A stretch of DNA of 64,000 bases from Pontibacter burrus (GTDB taxonomy: Bacteria; Bacteroidota; Bacteroidia; Cytophagales; Hymenobacteraceae): contig NZ_JAAGWD010000008.1 in NCBI RefSeq assembly GCF_010686685.1, forward strand, positions 62,001-126,000, given 5' to 3'. The translations under genes and the position numbers were made by a program. The notes beneath the pieces are model-generated. The model worked only from the letters and a program-made list of their open reading frames with translations. It had not been told where the DNA came from and did no database searches. This document shows, piece by piece, positions 52,281 through 61,959 of this stretch. Within the stretch, counting starts at the first letter, position 1; the number at the start of each line of letters is the position of its first letter.

Positions 52281-54979
52281 ACTGTCGCTTTCATTTTGGT
52301 GCGCTCCACACCGTAGGTCAGGATGCGGTCGATGAAGTCGTATGGTTTGTAGCCGTTAATGGCGGTCTGGTGGAAGATACAGGTTGCCGGTGTCATGCCT
52401 GGCAGCGAGTTTACTTCTATAATGATCGTTTCTACTTCATCGTTTTCCAGCACACGCACAAAAGCATCGATACGGGCATAGCCTTCAATGTTCAAAATCT
52501 GGGCCACACGCTTCAGGTCTTCTTTTACCTGGTCTGATATTTTCTGACGGCGCTCCGGGTCAGTGGCATAACGCGCAGGTGTGATGTTCTGTCCTTCACC
52601 AGCCAGGAATTTTTCTTCCAGAGATAGTACCTCACCTTCCGCCAGTGCTTCTGATGCTTCAAACACTTCGTAGTTCACGCTGCCATCCGGTGCATGGGTA
52701 GTCAGTAAGCCGCCGGTTATTTCCAGGAAGTGCTTCGCGCCATTTCTGGAGATCAGCGTTTCAACTAAAAAGCCATGCTTGTTTGGGAATTCTTCTTTAA
52801 AACCGAGCGAAAGCGTACGCGCACAATCCGTGTCCAGTTCTTCCATTTCGCGGAAGATCAGGGTGGTAAAGGCTTCCAGTTCGGCGCGGTTCTTTATCTT
52901 TTTCACAGCAGAGCTGCAACCATCATCGGCTGGCTTAGCAATGAAAGGGTAAGGAAATTCAGCTTCTATAGTTTGGAAGAATGCTTCTTTGTCTTTCTGC
53001 CAGTCTTCTTTCCAGGCCATGCGGTGCTTGGCTACCGGCACCCCATGTTTGCCAAGTATTTCGTTGGTTTCGTACTTGTTGATTGTTATTTGCGACGAGC
53101 GGATACCAGAACCATTATACGGAATGTATAGTTTTTCCAGTTCCGCCTGCAAAGCACCATCTTCGCCAGGACGACCATGTAACGCAATGAACACCGCATC
53201 AACCAGGTTCTTTAGCTGGCTATAGCTGATGCGCTGCGGCTCCTGTAAAGTGTTGCCGGTGTATTTGCGGGTAATGCTTTCAGCTTCTTCTGCGATTTGG
53301 GCCAACACTGGGTGCGGCTTGCCACCATTCTCAAAGTACAGCACCTTCTCTTTAATGTCGTCTGCATTATCCTTCAGCATGATGTTGATCGGGATGGAGT
53401 ACAAACGGTGCTCTTCGTTGCTGCCCGTCAGGAAAACCGGAACCGGCTCATACTTTACCGACGAAGAAAGCTTTTCGTAGATGTTACGGCCACTCTCCAC
53501 CGAAATATGGCGCTCCGACGAGTAACCACCCATGATCACACCCACACGGATCTTATCATGACGATGTGCCTGCTCTTCTTTGATGCTCTTATCCAGCTCA
53601 GCCAGCAGTTTGGTCAGCTTTACGGTGTCTTTGCCGGTCTTCAGTCGTTCAGCAACTGAGGTGCGGATAATGTAAGTCAGGAACTGCGACGGGTTCAGCC
53701 CGATCTCAGCTGCCTGGTGGAAGAAGAACGACGACGGCAACATACCTGAGGTAGTGTTCGGGTCATTCAGGAAAATCTCGTTGTTATCGGTAATAAAGCC
53801 ATCCAATCGCGCATACACATTGAACCCGAAGGCTGTAAACAGGCGGCTGGTAGCTTGTCTTATAGTTTGGATCTGCTCAGTTGGCAGGTTAATTGGCGTA
53901 ATTTTACGGCTCAGGCCCGGCAGGTATTTGGAACGGTAATCGAACACTTCGCTGCCCTTCACGATCTCGGTTGGTGGCAAGGCAATTGGCTGACCCTGCT
54001 CGTCCTGCACAACTATACACGAGAACTCTTTACCACGTATGAAAGCTTCTACTAACACCTGCTGCTCATGCTCAATGTTGGTAAGCGTGATGCTGTCAGT
54101 GGCAGTTGTATTAAACGTGTCGTTGATGTGGTTGAGCAGTTCTTCCGGGTGGTAAACTATAGTTCCATCCTCTAGCTGCACCGGCATACCGATCCCTTCA
54201 CGAATATCTACCAGCTGCTTGATGCTCATAAGCTGCTTCTCCTCGCCCATCGCCATCCACTGTGCTTTGTAAATGGTTTTGGTAAAGAAACTACGCTCTA
54301 CACCTTGCTCAAAAGCAGCAAAGTCATTCTCCTTGATAATAGAAACGCCAATAGATGAGCCCTGGTGCGGTGCTTTAAGAACCAGCGGCAAGCCAAGGTC
54401 AGCTACCAGTTTCTCAAAAATCTGCGGTCGGTTCTGCTTCTCAGACCACTGGCTATAGTTGATGATGCGGTAATCCGGTGTCGGGAAGCCATGCTGTTTC
54501 AGCATTTCCTTCTGCGCCACCTTATCAATACCGATCGCCGACGGAAGGATACCTGAACCAGAGTAAGGAATATGATACCACTCCAGCAAACCCTGAATAC
54601 TGCCATCTTCGCCGTAAGGCCCGTGCAGCGCCAGGAACGCAAAATCGAAATGATTCCGGAACTCGTTTGGCTGCAGACGCTTACCTGCTTTGGCTATAAT
54701 TTCGTCCTGCTCCTCAATGCTTAGCTCACCCAACGACTCCAGGTACACCTGCAAACTGTGCTCGCTCTGGGGTAACGCATCCACTGGCGGGTAAAAATCA
54801 CGGATCGTACCTTTGTAGATGTACTGCCAATCCAGCAAAATAAAGTTGCCCAAGCTGTCCACAAACACCGGAACGGCTTCAAAGAGGGCTTTATCTAAGT
54901 TATCGTAAACCGTACGGCCACCTGCAAACGAGATCTCACGTTCACGTGATGGTCCACCGAAAATTATTCCTACTCTCAT
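52277..54979 (-). CDS. ddl: Double-length D-alanine-D-alanine ligase (two ATP-grasp modules)
   Basis: 900 residues, about three times a normal Ddl module plus linker. Module 1 (1-445): MRVGIIFGGPSREREISFAGG, FLALHGPYGEDGSIQGLLEWYHIPYSGSG, APHQGSSIGVS, and NEIFLNDPNTTSGMLPSS (residues 400-415), where the usual ENT/EVN metal motif is DPN. Module 2 (476-900): IRVGVIMGGYSSERHISVESG, FIALHGRPGEDGALQAELEKLYIPYNGSG, and the canonical EVNSLPGMTP. Module 2 thus keeps the standard metal site and module 1 deviates. Makes the D-Ala-D-Ala end of peptidoglycan precursors. A double ligase is the best reading; an assembly artefact is unlikely because the halves differ strongly. Followed by the PASTA gene. 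Confidence 0.9.
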   Translation of the reverse strand: MRVGIIFGGPSREREISFAGGRTVYDNLDKALFEAVPVFVDSLGNFILLDWQYIYKGTIRDFYPPVDALPQSEHSLQVYLESLGELSIEEQDEIIAKAGKRLQPNEFRNHFDFAFLALHGPYGEDGSIQGLLEWYHIPYSGSGILPSAIGIDKVAQKEMLKQHGFPTPDYRIINYSQWSEKQNRPQIFEKLVADLGLPLVLKAPHQGSSIGVSIIKENDFAAFEQGVERSFFTKTIYKAQWMAMGEEKQLMSIKQLVDIREGIGMPVQLEDGTIVYHPEELLNHINDTFNTTATDSITLTNIEHEQQVLVEAFIRGKEFSCIVVQDEQGQPIALPPTEIVKGSEVFDYRSKYLPGLSRKITPINLPTEQIQTIRQATSRLFTAFGFNVYARLDGFITDNNEIFLNDPNTTSGMLPSSFFFHQAAEIGLNPSQFLTYIIRTSVAERLKTGKDTVKLTKLLAELDKSIKEEQAHRHDKIRVGVIMGGYSSERHISVESGRNIYEKLSSSVKYEPVPVFLTGSNEEHRLYSIPINIMLKDNADDIKEKVLYFENGGKPHPVLAQIAEEAESITRKYTGNTLQEPQRISYSQLKNLVDAVFIALHGRPGEDGALQAELEKLYIPYNGSGIRSSQITINKYETNEILGKHGVPVAKHRMAWKEDWQKDKEAFFQTIEAEFPYPFIAKPADDGCSSAVKKIKNRAELEAFTTLIFREMEELDTDCARTLSLGFKEEFPNKHGFLVETLISRNGAKHFLEITGGLLTTHAPDGSVNYEVFEASEALAEGEVLSLEEKFLAGEGQNITPARYATDPERRQKISDQVKEDLKRVAQILNIEGYARIDAFVRVLENDEVETIIIEVNSLPGMTPATCIFHQTAINGYKPYDFIDRILTYGVERTKMKATV

Positions 54980-55835
54980 TCCTGCAAAGGTAATAAATTG
55001 GAAGCGTTTATTAATAGGGTTAAAAGGTAAGGGTTTTATTTAGAATTTATAACTGGAAGTATAGGTTCAATAGTATAAACAAATGTCATGTCGAGCGAAG
55101 TCGAGACATCTTATGTGTCCGTTTCTTGTCATTTCGAGTGTTGCGAGAAATCTATCTCAGCCTATAGTTTGTAATGACCTAGCAGTGTGCGCAGCTCCTG
55201 CTAGCGTCTGTTGCTATAGTTTACTTTGCTTACTGCTGGAACCAAGCCGTACTTTTATAGTTGACTGTAATCCTGGGAGCTTTACTTACCTATCTTTTTA
55301 TAGTTGCTTTGGTGCGCTCACGGCCGCGGGGCCCCGTCTTCGGGCATCGCGCTGCTGCCTTCTTGCTACCCTCACTCTGCTCGGGTTGGCTGCGCCACCG
55401 CAACAAGTCAAAGGCGCTCAACCCAAAGACTGATAATACATTCGATAGTTGTTGCTCTAACTATAGTTTGCTATATGTCTCTTGGATAAAGCAGATCGAT
55501 TTTTCTCGTGGCTATAGTTCCGTAGGGACAGGTAAACCTGTCCTGCTCATGGTTTGAAACTATAGTAGTAGAAGAAAGTCCCCCTTAGAAGGGGGCGGGG
55601 GATAACAAACCGTAACAATGAAACTATAGCTCCAACTACATCAGAAGCCCCAATCCTGTAAATCCATTAATCCAGAAAATCCTGATTCAGACAAACTTTC
55701 TAACTTCCAAACTTTTTAACTTTCTAACTCAAACATTTTCCTTTCACTATATTTGCTCATCTTTAGAACTTTCAGCAACAAAATAAGCTGAAACTCGAAC
55801 AACGTAAACAAGAAATGAAACTATAACCTTACCTC
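54980..55835. repeat. Gene-free region with a reversed copy of the mosaic repeat
   Basis: No gene. 55085-55620 reads, in reverse, much of the module series at 10578-11190: C-rich hairpin (about 55569-55600), the CCATGAGCAGG and CAGTCTTTGGG modules (55413-55432), the GATGCCCGAAGACG module (55309-55352), the GGAGCTGCGCAC module (about 55186-55210) and the GTCGAGACATC module (about 55085-55112). ORFs inside it are accidental. A TTTCTAACT cluster follows before pgk. Confidence 0.7.
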
Positions 55836-57035
55836 ATGAAGACGATTGACCAGTATAACTTTGCCGGCAAAAAAGCGCTAGTACGGGTAGACTTTAACGT
55901 GCCCCTCGATGCCGATTACCGCATTACCGACGATACCCGTATCCGGGCGGCTGTACCTACCATTCAGAAAATTTTAGCCGATGGCGGCGCTGTTATCTTG
56001 ATGTCGCATTTGGGCAGACCTAAGAGCGGACCAGAAGAGAAGTACTCATTAAAGCATTTGGTAAGCCGTCTGTCGCAGGAGTTTAACACCAATGTGCTTT
56101 TTGCGGAAGATTGCGTTGGCCCACAGGCGGCACAACTGGCGCAGGAATTAAAGCCAGGTGAAATTTTGTTGCTGGAAAACCTGCGTTTCCATAAAGCCGA
56201 AGAAAAAGGCGATGCCGATTTTGCAAAAGAGCTGGCTACCCTGGGCGATGTGTATGTGAATGATGCCTTCGGAACGGCTCACCGCGAGCACGCTTCTACG
56301 GCCGTTATTGCCCGCTACTTCCCGAAAGACAAAGTAATGGGTTACGTAATGCAGGCTGAGTTAGACAACGCGCGTCGTGTGCTGGGCAATGCAGAGCGTC
56401 CTTACACAGCCATTATGGGTGGTGCTAAGATTTCAGATAAGATCCTGATCATCGAAAAACTGATGGACCGCGTGGACAACCTGCTGATCGGCGGTGGTAT
56501 GAGCTATACGTTTGTGAAGGCAGATGGCGGCGAGATCGGTTCGTCGTTGGTGGAAGAAGATAAAATTGACCTGGCGAAGCGCCTGATTGCCATGGCCCGC
56601 GAAAAAGGTGTAAATCTGATGATCCCGGTTGATTCTGTGATTGCCGATGCATTCAGCAACGAAGCCAATATTGACACCAGCCTGAGCCACCACATTAAAC
56701 CGCTTTGGATGGGCCTAGACATTGGACCAACAGCCCGCGAAATGTACGCCGACGTTATCCGCAACTCTAAAACTATACTTTGGAATGGCCCGATGGGTGT
56801 GTTCGAGATGTCGAACTTCTCGGTGGGTACCGAAGCTGTGGCCGATGCCGTAGTAGATGCCACGCGCATGGGTGCTTACTCACTGATCGGCGGTGGCGAT
56901 TCGGCTGCAGCGGTTAACAAGTTTGGCTATGGCGACAAGGTATCCTATGTATCGACGGGTGGCGGTGCGCTGCTGGAGTACATGGAAGGTAAAACCCTGC
57001 CAGGTGTAGCCGCCATCGAGCGTGACGATTACTAA
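55836..57035 (+). CDS. pgk: Phosphoglycerate kinase
   Basis: 399 residues, normal length. Glycolysis/gluconeogenesis: 1,3-bisphosphoglycerate + ADP to 3-phosphoglycerate + ATP, cytosol. Signature [25 protein letters not shown], substrate-binding [20 protein letters not shown], hinge [12 protein letters not shown], and [13 protein letters not shown] near the C-terminus with the nucleotide loop. Monocistronic, ended by a hairpin. Confidence 0.98.
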   Translation: MKTIDQYNFAGKKALVRVDFNVPLDADYRITDDTRIRAAVPTIQKILADGGAVILMSHLGRPKSGPEEKYSLKHLVSRLSQEFNTNVLFAEDCVGPQAAQLAQELKPGEILLLENLRFHKAEEKGDADFAKELATLGDVYVNDAFGTAHREHASTAVIARYFPKDKVMGYVMQAELDNARRVLGNAERPYTAIMGGAKISDKILIIEKLMDRVDNLLIGGGMSYTFVKADGGEIGSSLVEEDKIDLAKRLIAMAREKGVNLMIPVDSVIADAFSNEANIDTSLSHHIKPLWMGLDIGPTAREMYADVIRNSKTILWNGPMGVFEMSNFSVGTEAVADAVVDATRMGAYSLIGGGDSAAAVNKFGYGDKVSYVSTGGGALLEYMEGKTLPGVAAIERDDY

Positions 57036-57057
57036 ACTATAGTTAGCTATAGTTACA

Positions 57058-57091
57058 AAACGCCCTGCTACTGAAAAGTGGCAGGGCGTTT
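57058..57091 (+). terminator. Intrinsic terminator after pgk
   Basis: AAACGCCCTGC / GCAGGGCGTTT with an inner AC/GT pair and TGAAAA loop, followed by TATAGTTTAT. Confidence 0.78.
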
Positions 57092-57282
57092 ATAGTTTAT
57101 ACTCATCTGCCACTGCTTTATCAGTTCTTTTTCTTATATTCTATAATTACTATACTTGCAAGTGGGTTATCCTATATTTTCATCCACTTATTTTGATCAT
57201 ACATAACTAAGCATATCCTGGATGAAGTGCTGATGAATTTCGGTTTTACTTTTACATTACCTGGCTGACAGTTAAAACACAT

Positions 57283-58065
57283 ATGAAAAGAAGAGATTTT
57301 ATAAAAAATACCACGTTTGCAACTGTCGGAGTTACAGTAATAGATCATGAGGAATTGTTCAGAAAGTCTTCGGATGTAACAAGGAAGATTTTTCTGACAG
57401 GTGGTGGCTACGATCCGGTAACCATAAAGTACCTGATTTCACTCACAGGTAAAGAAAATCCGAAAGTGTGTTTCTTACCAACTCCTGTGGGAGACAGTGA
57501 AGCTTACATTCAAAAATGGTTTGAGATTGCTAAAACATTACCGTTACAGCCATATGCTCAAAAGGTGTTCATTTCTTCGGAAGAGCAGAACGTACCCTTT
57601 GAAGATACACTTCTAAAAATGGATGCGATACTGGTTACAGGCGGAAATACACTAAATGCTATGACGTTGTGGAAAGCCCATGGCATTGATAAAATTTTAA
57701 GAAAGGCATGGGAAAATGGGGTTGTTTTAACGGGGCCGAGCGCCGGAGCAATTTGCTGGTTTGAGGAAGGTCTTTCAGATTCTCGTCCGGTTCAGCTGAC
57801 AACTGTAAAAGGATTAGGCTTTTTAAAAGGAAGTAACTGCCCACATTATCATTCTGAAAAGAACAGAAGACCAATGTACCTTAAAATGATTGAGGAAGGT
57901 AAATTACTTCCCGGGTATGCCTGCGATGAAACGGCAGGTTTGTATTTCGAAAACAATAAGCTTAAAAGAGTAGTTTCTCAGAATAAGGACGATAAGGCTT
58001 ATCAGATAAGCATTAAAAATGGCAAGGCTCTCGAAACCACTTTAGAAACAGAATTAATAAAATAG
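57283..58065 (+). CDS. Peptidase S51 family protein (PepE/cyanophycinase-like), exported
   Basis: 260 residues. N-terminus MKRRDFIKNTTFATVGVTV resembles a Tat-type leader with RRDF. The peptidase core shows GGGYDP, LVTGGNTLNAM and the nucleophile Ser in GPSAGAICWFEEGLSDS, then a His-containing SNCPHYHSEKN and the Glu-rich CDETAGLYFEN. S51 members cleave Asp-X dipeptides or cyanophycin. Preceded by about 190 bp of AT-rich sequence. More AT-rich than neighbours, possibly transferred. Confidence 0.84.
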   Translation: MKRRDFIKNTTFATVGVTVIDHEELFRKSSDVTRKIFLTGGGYDPVTIKYLISLTGKENPKVCFLPTPVGDSEAYIQKWFEIAKTLPLQPYAQKVFISSEEQNVPFEDTLLKMDAILVTGGNTLNAMTLWKAHGIDKILRKAWENGVVLTGPSAGAICWFEEGLSDSRPVQLTTVKGLGFLKGSNCPHYHSEKNRRPMYLKMIEEGKLLPGYACDETAGLYFENNKLKRVVSQNKDDKAYQISIKNGKALETTLETELIK

Positions 58066-58105
58066 TCAGCCAATCTCTATTTATAGTTTGTAAAAGTAAA
58101 TCCCA

Positions 58106-58438
58106 ATGCACCCACAAGTAACTGACTACATCACCAACTCCGGCAACCAGCAGGAAATCCTGCAAACGATACGCCAGCTCATCCTCGATACCATACCGAA
58201 TGTAACCGAAGAATTTAAGTGGAGCCGGCCAGTTTTCAGAGCTGATAAAGATTTTGCTTACCTTAAAACGGCAAAGGCCTATGTTACGCTGGGTTTCTTT
58301 AACTTTCAGAAGCTGCAAGACCCGGATAATCGGCTGGAAGGCACCGGCAAGGACATGCGCCATATCAAGCTAAAAACGATAAATGACATAGACCGCGAAC
58401 TGCTGACTGCATGGTTTAAAACCGCAACAACAATCTAA
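58106..58438 (+). CDS. DUF1801 protein
   Basis: 110 residues. VTDYITNSGNQQEILQTIRQLILDTIPNVTEEFKWSRPVFRADKDFAYLKTAKAYVTLGFF is the DUF1801 pattern, with WSRPVF in the WxxPxF position. Role unknown. Ends 1 bp before the SRPBCC gene start, so they form an operon. Confidence 0.82.
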   Translation: MHPQVTDYITNSGNQQEILQTIRQLILDTIPNVTEEFKWSRPVFRADKDFAYLKTAKAYVTLGFFNFQKLQDPDNRLEGTGKDMRHIKLKTINDIDRELLTAWFKTATTI

Positions 58439-58439
58439 C

Positions 58440-58907
58440 ATGACTACCCAGAAACTCCACATCCAGGCCGCCCTGCAAATCCTGAAACCGGCGCACGAAG
58501 TGTTTCAAGCTATAGTTGATCCGGCTAAAATGTCGAACTATTTTATTTCGGAAGCCTCCGGACCGATGGAAGAAGGCAAAACGGTAACCTGGAAATTCCC
58601 CGAGTTTGATGAGACCTTCCCGGTGCGGGTGGGCAAAGTGGAACAGGATAAGTATATCTCCTACTACTGGGATGGCACCGATGGCACCGAGCTTCTGGTA
58701 GAGATGACGCTTACCCCAAAAGGCGACAATGCTACGGTGGTAACTATAACCGAAAAGGAAATGGATAATAACGAAGAAGGGCTGAACTGGTTAAAAGGCA
58801 ACACAGCCGGCTGGGCCAACTTCCTGGCCTGCCTGAAAGCCTACCTGGAGCATGGTATTAACCTGCGCAAAGGCGCTTTTGATTTTATGAAGCCGGACCA
58901 ACTATAG
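58440..58907 (+). CDS. SRPBCC (AHSA1-like) domain protein
   Basis: 155 residues. The START/Bet v1-like fold is shown by HIQAALQILKPAHEVFQAIVDPAKMSNYFISEASGPMEEGKTVTWKFPEFDETFPV and a C-terminal helix ending GWANFLACLKAYLEHG. Members bind hydrophobic ligands or stimulate chaperone ATPases. Coupled to the DUF1801 gene (1-bp gap). Confidence 0.88.
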   Translation: MTTQKLHIQAALQILKPAHEVFQAIVDPAKMSNYFISEASGPMEEGKTVTWKFPEFDETFPVRVGKVEQDKYISYYWDGTDGTELLVEMTLTPKGDNATVVTITEKEMDNNEEGLNWLKGNTAGWANFLACLKAYLEHGINLRKGAFDFMKPDQL

Positions 58908-58962
58908 TTACAGCACCCGTACGTACAACAAACTATAGTTACGCACTTATTTTAGCTGCTAC

Positions 58963-59868
58963 ATGCTCTCGCATAAACACGAAATTTTTATGGAAGTGGC
59001 GCGGCTGCTTAGCTTTACCAAAGCCAGCCAAACGCTGTTTATCAGCCAGTCAGCACTTAGCAAGCAGGTAAAGGCGCTGGAAGAATACTATAAGACCGGC
59101 TTGTTTGAGCGCCTGGGAAATACCATCATTCTGACGCCTGCCGGCAAACTGCTTTACGATAAACTTCTGGTAGCCAAACAACTGCAGCACGAGCTTTACC
59201 ATGAGTTTCAGCAACTGAACGAGAACTTTTCGCCGCAGGTAAACATGCTGCTGGGTGCCAGCACCACCATTTCGCTGTACATTCTGCCACCGGTGCTGTC
59301 GGCGTACCTGCAACAAAACCCTAGCGTAAATATTACACTCCGCAACCGCAACTCCGAAAACATCCTGAAAGCCCTGCTCGACCATGAACTGGACTTGGGC
59401 ATTGTGGAAGGCATCAGCAAGGTAAGCAACGTAACTTACACCCCTTTCCTGACCGATGATGTGATAGCCGTTTGCTCGGCACGCAACCCGCTTAAAAAAC
59501 AACAGCTAGAAGTAAAAGACCTGTACGATATTCCGCTGGCCCTGCGCGAGCACGGTTCCGGAACGCTGGCCGTGCTGGAAGCTGCGCTGGAGAAAAAGAA
59601 CATTGACCTACGGGCGCTGCCGATCCGCATCCGACTGGGTGGCACCGAAGCCCTGAAAAACTTTGTGCGCGTTGATACCTGTCTTGCTTTTTTACCCCGC
59701 CAGGCTGTGCTGAAGGAACTACAGACCGGCGAACTGGTTGAAGTAACTATAAAAGACCTGAAGGTGGTACGAAGCTTCAATTTTATACAGCGCAAAGGCA
59801 CTGAAAGCAATTTTCCTTACAAAAGTTTCATACAATTTACCAAACGCCATTATTCCAAACGGGCATAG
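58963..59868 (+). CDS. LysR-family transcriptional regulator
   Basis: 301 residues. N-terminal HTH: EIFMEVARLLSFTKASQTLFISQSALSKQVKALEEYYKTGLFERLGNTIILTPAGKLL. A periplasmic-binding-like effector domain follows (NPSVNITLRNRNSENILKALLDHELDLGIVEG...). Close to the CysB/YtlI-like form. Immediately upstream, same strand, of the threonine synthase gene, so it may regulate it. Confidence 0.93.
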   Translation: MLSHKHEIFMEVARLLSFTKASQTLFISQSALSKQVKALEEYYKTGLFERLGNTIILTPAGKLLYDKLLVAKQLQHELYHEFQQLNENFSPQVNMLLGASTTISLYILPPVLSAYLQQNPSVNITLRNRNSENILKALLDHELDLGIVEGISKVSNVTYTPFLTDDVIAVCSARNPLKKQQLEVKDLYDIPLALREHGSGTLAVLEAALEKKNIDLRALPIRIRLGGTEALKNFVRVDTCLAFLPRQAVLKELQTGELVEVTIKDLKVVRSFNFIQRKGTESNFPYKSFIQFTKRHYSKRA

Positions 59869-59934
59869 CCTATTCCAATTTGCCATTTTGTTTCGTCATA
59901 TCCTGTCTGCTTCTTGCCGTACACAGATTCAGAT

Positions 59935-61140
59935 ATGCAGACGACACTCGATAACCAGATAAGCCACCTTAGCACCCTGACCTGCTCTCGTTGTGGTACC
60001 CCTTATTCCGCTTTTCAAAAGCAGACCGTTTCGCCTTGCTGCCACATGCCGCTGCTGGCGCAGTATTTAAAAGGCATTCACTTCCCGAAATCCGAACTGA
60101 AGAAGCGCGAAGGTACCATGTGGCGCTACAAAGAAATGCTGCCCGTATTGCATCCGGAAAACATCGTGAGTCTGGGTGAAGGCTTTACACCCATCCTTAC
60201 GCTTAAAAACTTAGCCGAAAAGTACGAGCTAAGCACGTTGTTGCTGAAAGATGAAGGCCAAAACCCTACCGGTTCGTTTAAGGCCCGCGGGCTGAGTATG
60301 GCCATTTCAAAGGCAAAAGAACATGGTGTGGAAGGCTGCATTATACCAACTGCTGGTAATGCTGGTGTAGCCATGGCTGCTTACTGCGCCAAAGCCGGTA
60401 TGCGTGCAACCGTAGTAATGCCCCGCCACACGCCAAAAGCCTTTAAGGAAGAATGCTACTGGTATGGTGCTGAAGTGGTGTTGATTGACGGCCTGATAAA
60501 CGATTGTGCTGCCAAAGTAAAAGAATTGAACCAGAGTGGCGAGCTATTGGATGTATCGACGCTAAAGGAACCGTACCGCCTGGAAGGGAAAAAAACAATG
60601 GGCTACGAAATTGCCGAGCAACTAAACTGGACCCTGCCCGATGTGATCCTATACCCTGCTGGCGGCGGTACCGGTTTAATTGGAATCTGGAAAGCGTTTA
60701 AGGAAATGCAGCAACTTGGCTGGTTAGATGAAACTATAAAATTACCCCGCATGATTGCCGTACAGGCCGCCAACTGCCAGCCACTTATCGAAACCTTAGC
60801 GGGCCGTCAGCCCAACGCACAGAACTATGTAGGAAAACCAACTATAGCCAACGGCCTGGCGGTGCCCCGCCCTTTAGGCGAAGCACTTATGCTGCAAACC
60901 ATCCAGGATTCAGGCGGCACGGCTGTTAGTATTACAGAAGCTGAAATGGTAACAGGGCTGAAAGAATTAGGCGCAGCAGAAGGATTGTTTGTGGCACCCG
61001 AAGGTGCAGCAGTCTGGATGGCAACCCGCAAATTACTGGAGTCCGGCCTTATCTCGCCTGAAGAAAAGATCCTGCTGCTGAATACCGGGTCAGGTCAGAA
61101 GTATATGGAGAACCTTTCAGGGGTGTTTGGGCTGGAGTAG
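59935..61140 (+). CDS. thrC: Threonine synthase, PLP-dependent
   Basis: 401 residues from ATG at 59935; a TTG 21 bp upstream is possible. N-terminal Cys pair region CSRCGTPYSAFQ...SPCCHMPLL is the small zinc-ribbon seen in some threonine synthases. PLP lysine is Lys116 in NPTGSFKARGLS; phosphate loop GGGTGLIGIWKA and GSGQKYM near the end. Converts O-phosphohomoserine to threonine. The threonine synthase call is favoured over threonine dehydratase because of the zinc-ribbon N-terminus and the length. Downstream of a LysR gene. Confidence 0.88.
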   Translation: MQTTLDNQISHLSTLTCSRCGTPYSAFQKQTVSPCCHMPLLAQYLKGIHFPKSELKKREGTMWRYKEMLPVLHPENIVSLGEGFTPILTLKNLAEKYELSTLLLKDEGQNPTGSFKARGLSMAISKAKEHGVEGCIIPTAGNAGVAMAAYCAKAGMRATVVMPRHTPKAFKEECYWYGAEVVLIDGLINDCAAKVKELNQSGELLDVSTLKEPYRLEGKKTMGYEIAEQLNWTLPDVILYPAGGGTGLIGIWKAFKEMQQLGWLDETIKLPRMIAVQAANCQPLIETLAGRQPNAQNYVGKPTIANGLAVPRPLGEALMLQTIQDSGGTAVSITEAEMVTGLKELGAAEGLFVAPEGAAVWMATRKLLESGLISPEEKILLLNTGSGQKYMENLSGVFGLE

Positions 61141-61404
61141 TTGGGCTGGGATTTCATGGTGTGATAACCCACCCCAACCCCTCCGAGGATGGGAATTTTG
61201 CTTCTGTCAACAAAGATATGCTGGCGCGGATCATAGATCCGCGCCGTTCTATAATGTCGGATTTGTAATCCGACTGGGCCAGAGGCCCAAACTATAGTTC
61301 GTCACGAGCGAGGACGCTCGCGCCATAAGTTTACGTAACTTAAAAGAAATTCCCCTCCTCGGAGGGGTTAGGGGTGAGTTTGCTACATAAGAAATAAACT
61401 ATAG
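61141..61404. repeat. Composite repeat: two inverted C-rich hairpins flanking a ~105-bp element
   Basis: A C-rich hairpin (about 61169-61203), the inverted-end element at 61221-61325, and a reversed C-rich hairpin (about 61347-61380). No gene. The element here is the best-preserved copy alongside 36420-36524. Confidence 0.74.
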
Positions 61405-61926
61405 TCACGCGCCGTTTGCCTGTCCGCGTAGCACGCGGGCGGTTACCAGCAACTGGCCTACATGACGCATACTGTGCTCGGCGGCATGAAACAACAAGCC
61501 TATCACTGTAGATTCTACCTGCGCCCGGCCTACCCTGCGTACATCGGTCATAGTATTTTCATCGGTTTGCCGGATCTGTTCCAGTGCCTTATCTACCTGT
61601 TCGTGAAAAGCCTGGACCAGGTCCTGGGCTGTGGCTTCGGTGGGTTTTCCTTCGGCGTACAAGTAGGCCAGTTGTTCTTCAGAAAGCGCTTCGCCACGAG
61701 CATAAGTAAGCAGGCGCTGCAGGATGCCAGTTAAGTGCTGCAGGTGGTACCCCACCGATGCTACCCCGGCTGGCCGTTCCCACATCAGGTCTTCCGGAAA
61801 CTCGTGCATGTAATTCTCTACTTCGTCGCGGGCCTGCAACAGTGCGTGTGCCACCGGTTGTAACAAGGCAGGTACACCGGCTACGGGACCGCGAAGCCAT
61901 ACTTCCAGGTTTTTGGTTTGTGTCAT
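61405..61926 (-). CDS. DinB-like (YfiT/DinB superfamily) protein
   Basis: 173 residues, four-helix bundle. Metal His positions: VGYHLQHLTGILQRLL and LLFHAAEHSMRHVGQLLVTARVL. These fit the DinB/YfiT three-His site. Known relatives include thiol transferases and hydrolases. Function unknown. Confidence 0.86.
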   Translation of the reverse strand: MTQTKNLEVWLRGPVAGVPALLQPVAHALLQARDEVENYMHEFPEDLMWERPAGVASVGYHLQHLTGILQRLLTYARGEALSEEQLAYLYAEGKPTEATAQDLVQAFHEQVDKALEQIRQTDENTMTDVRRVGRAQVESTVIGLLFHAAEHSMRHVGQLLVTARVLRGQANGA

Positions 61927-61959
61927 GATGTTGGAATTAAGTATGAACTATAGTTTGGA

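Noticed and set aside
55083-55557. Overlapping ORFs of 60-116 codons in the gap before pgk
   Set aside because: They run through the mosaic repeat, are not preserved in the other copies and read as translated repeat.
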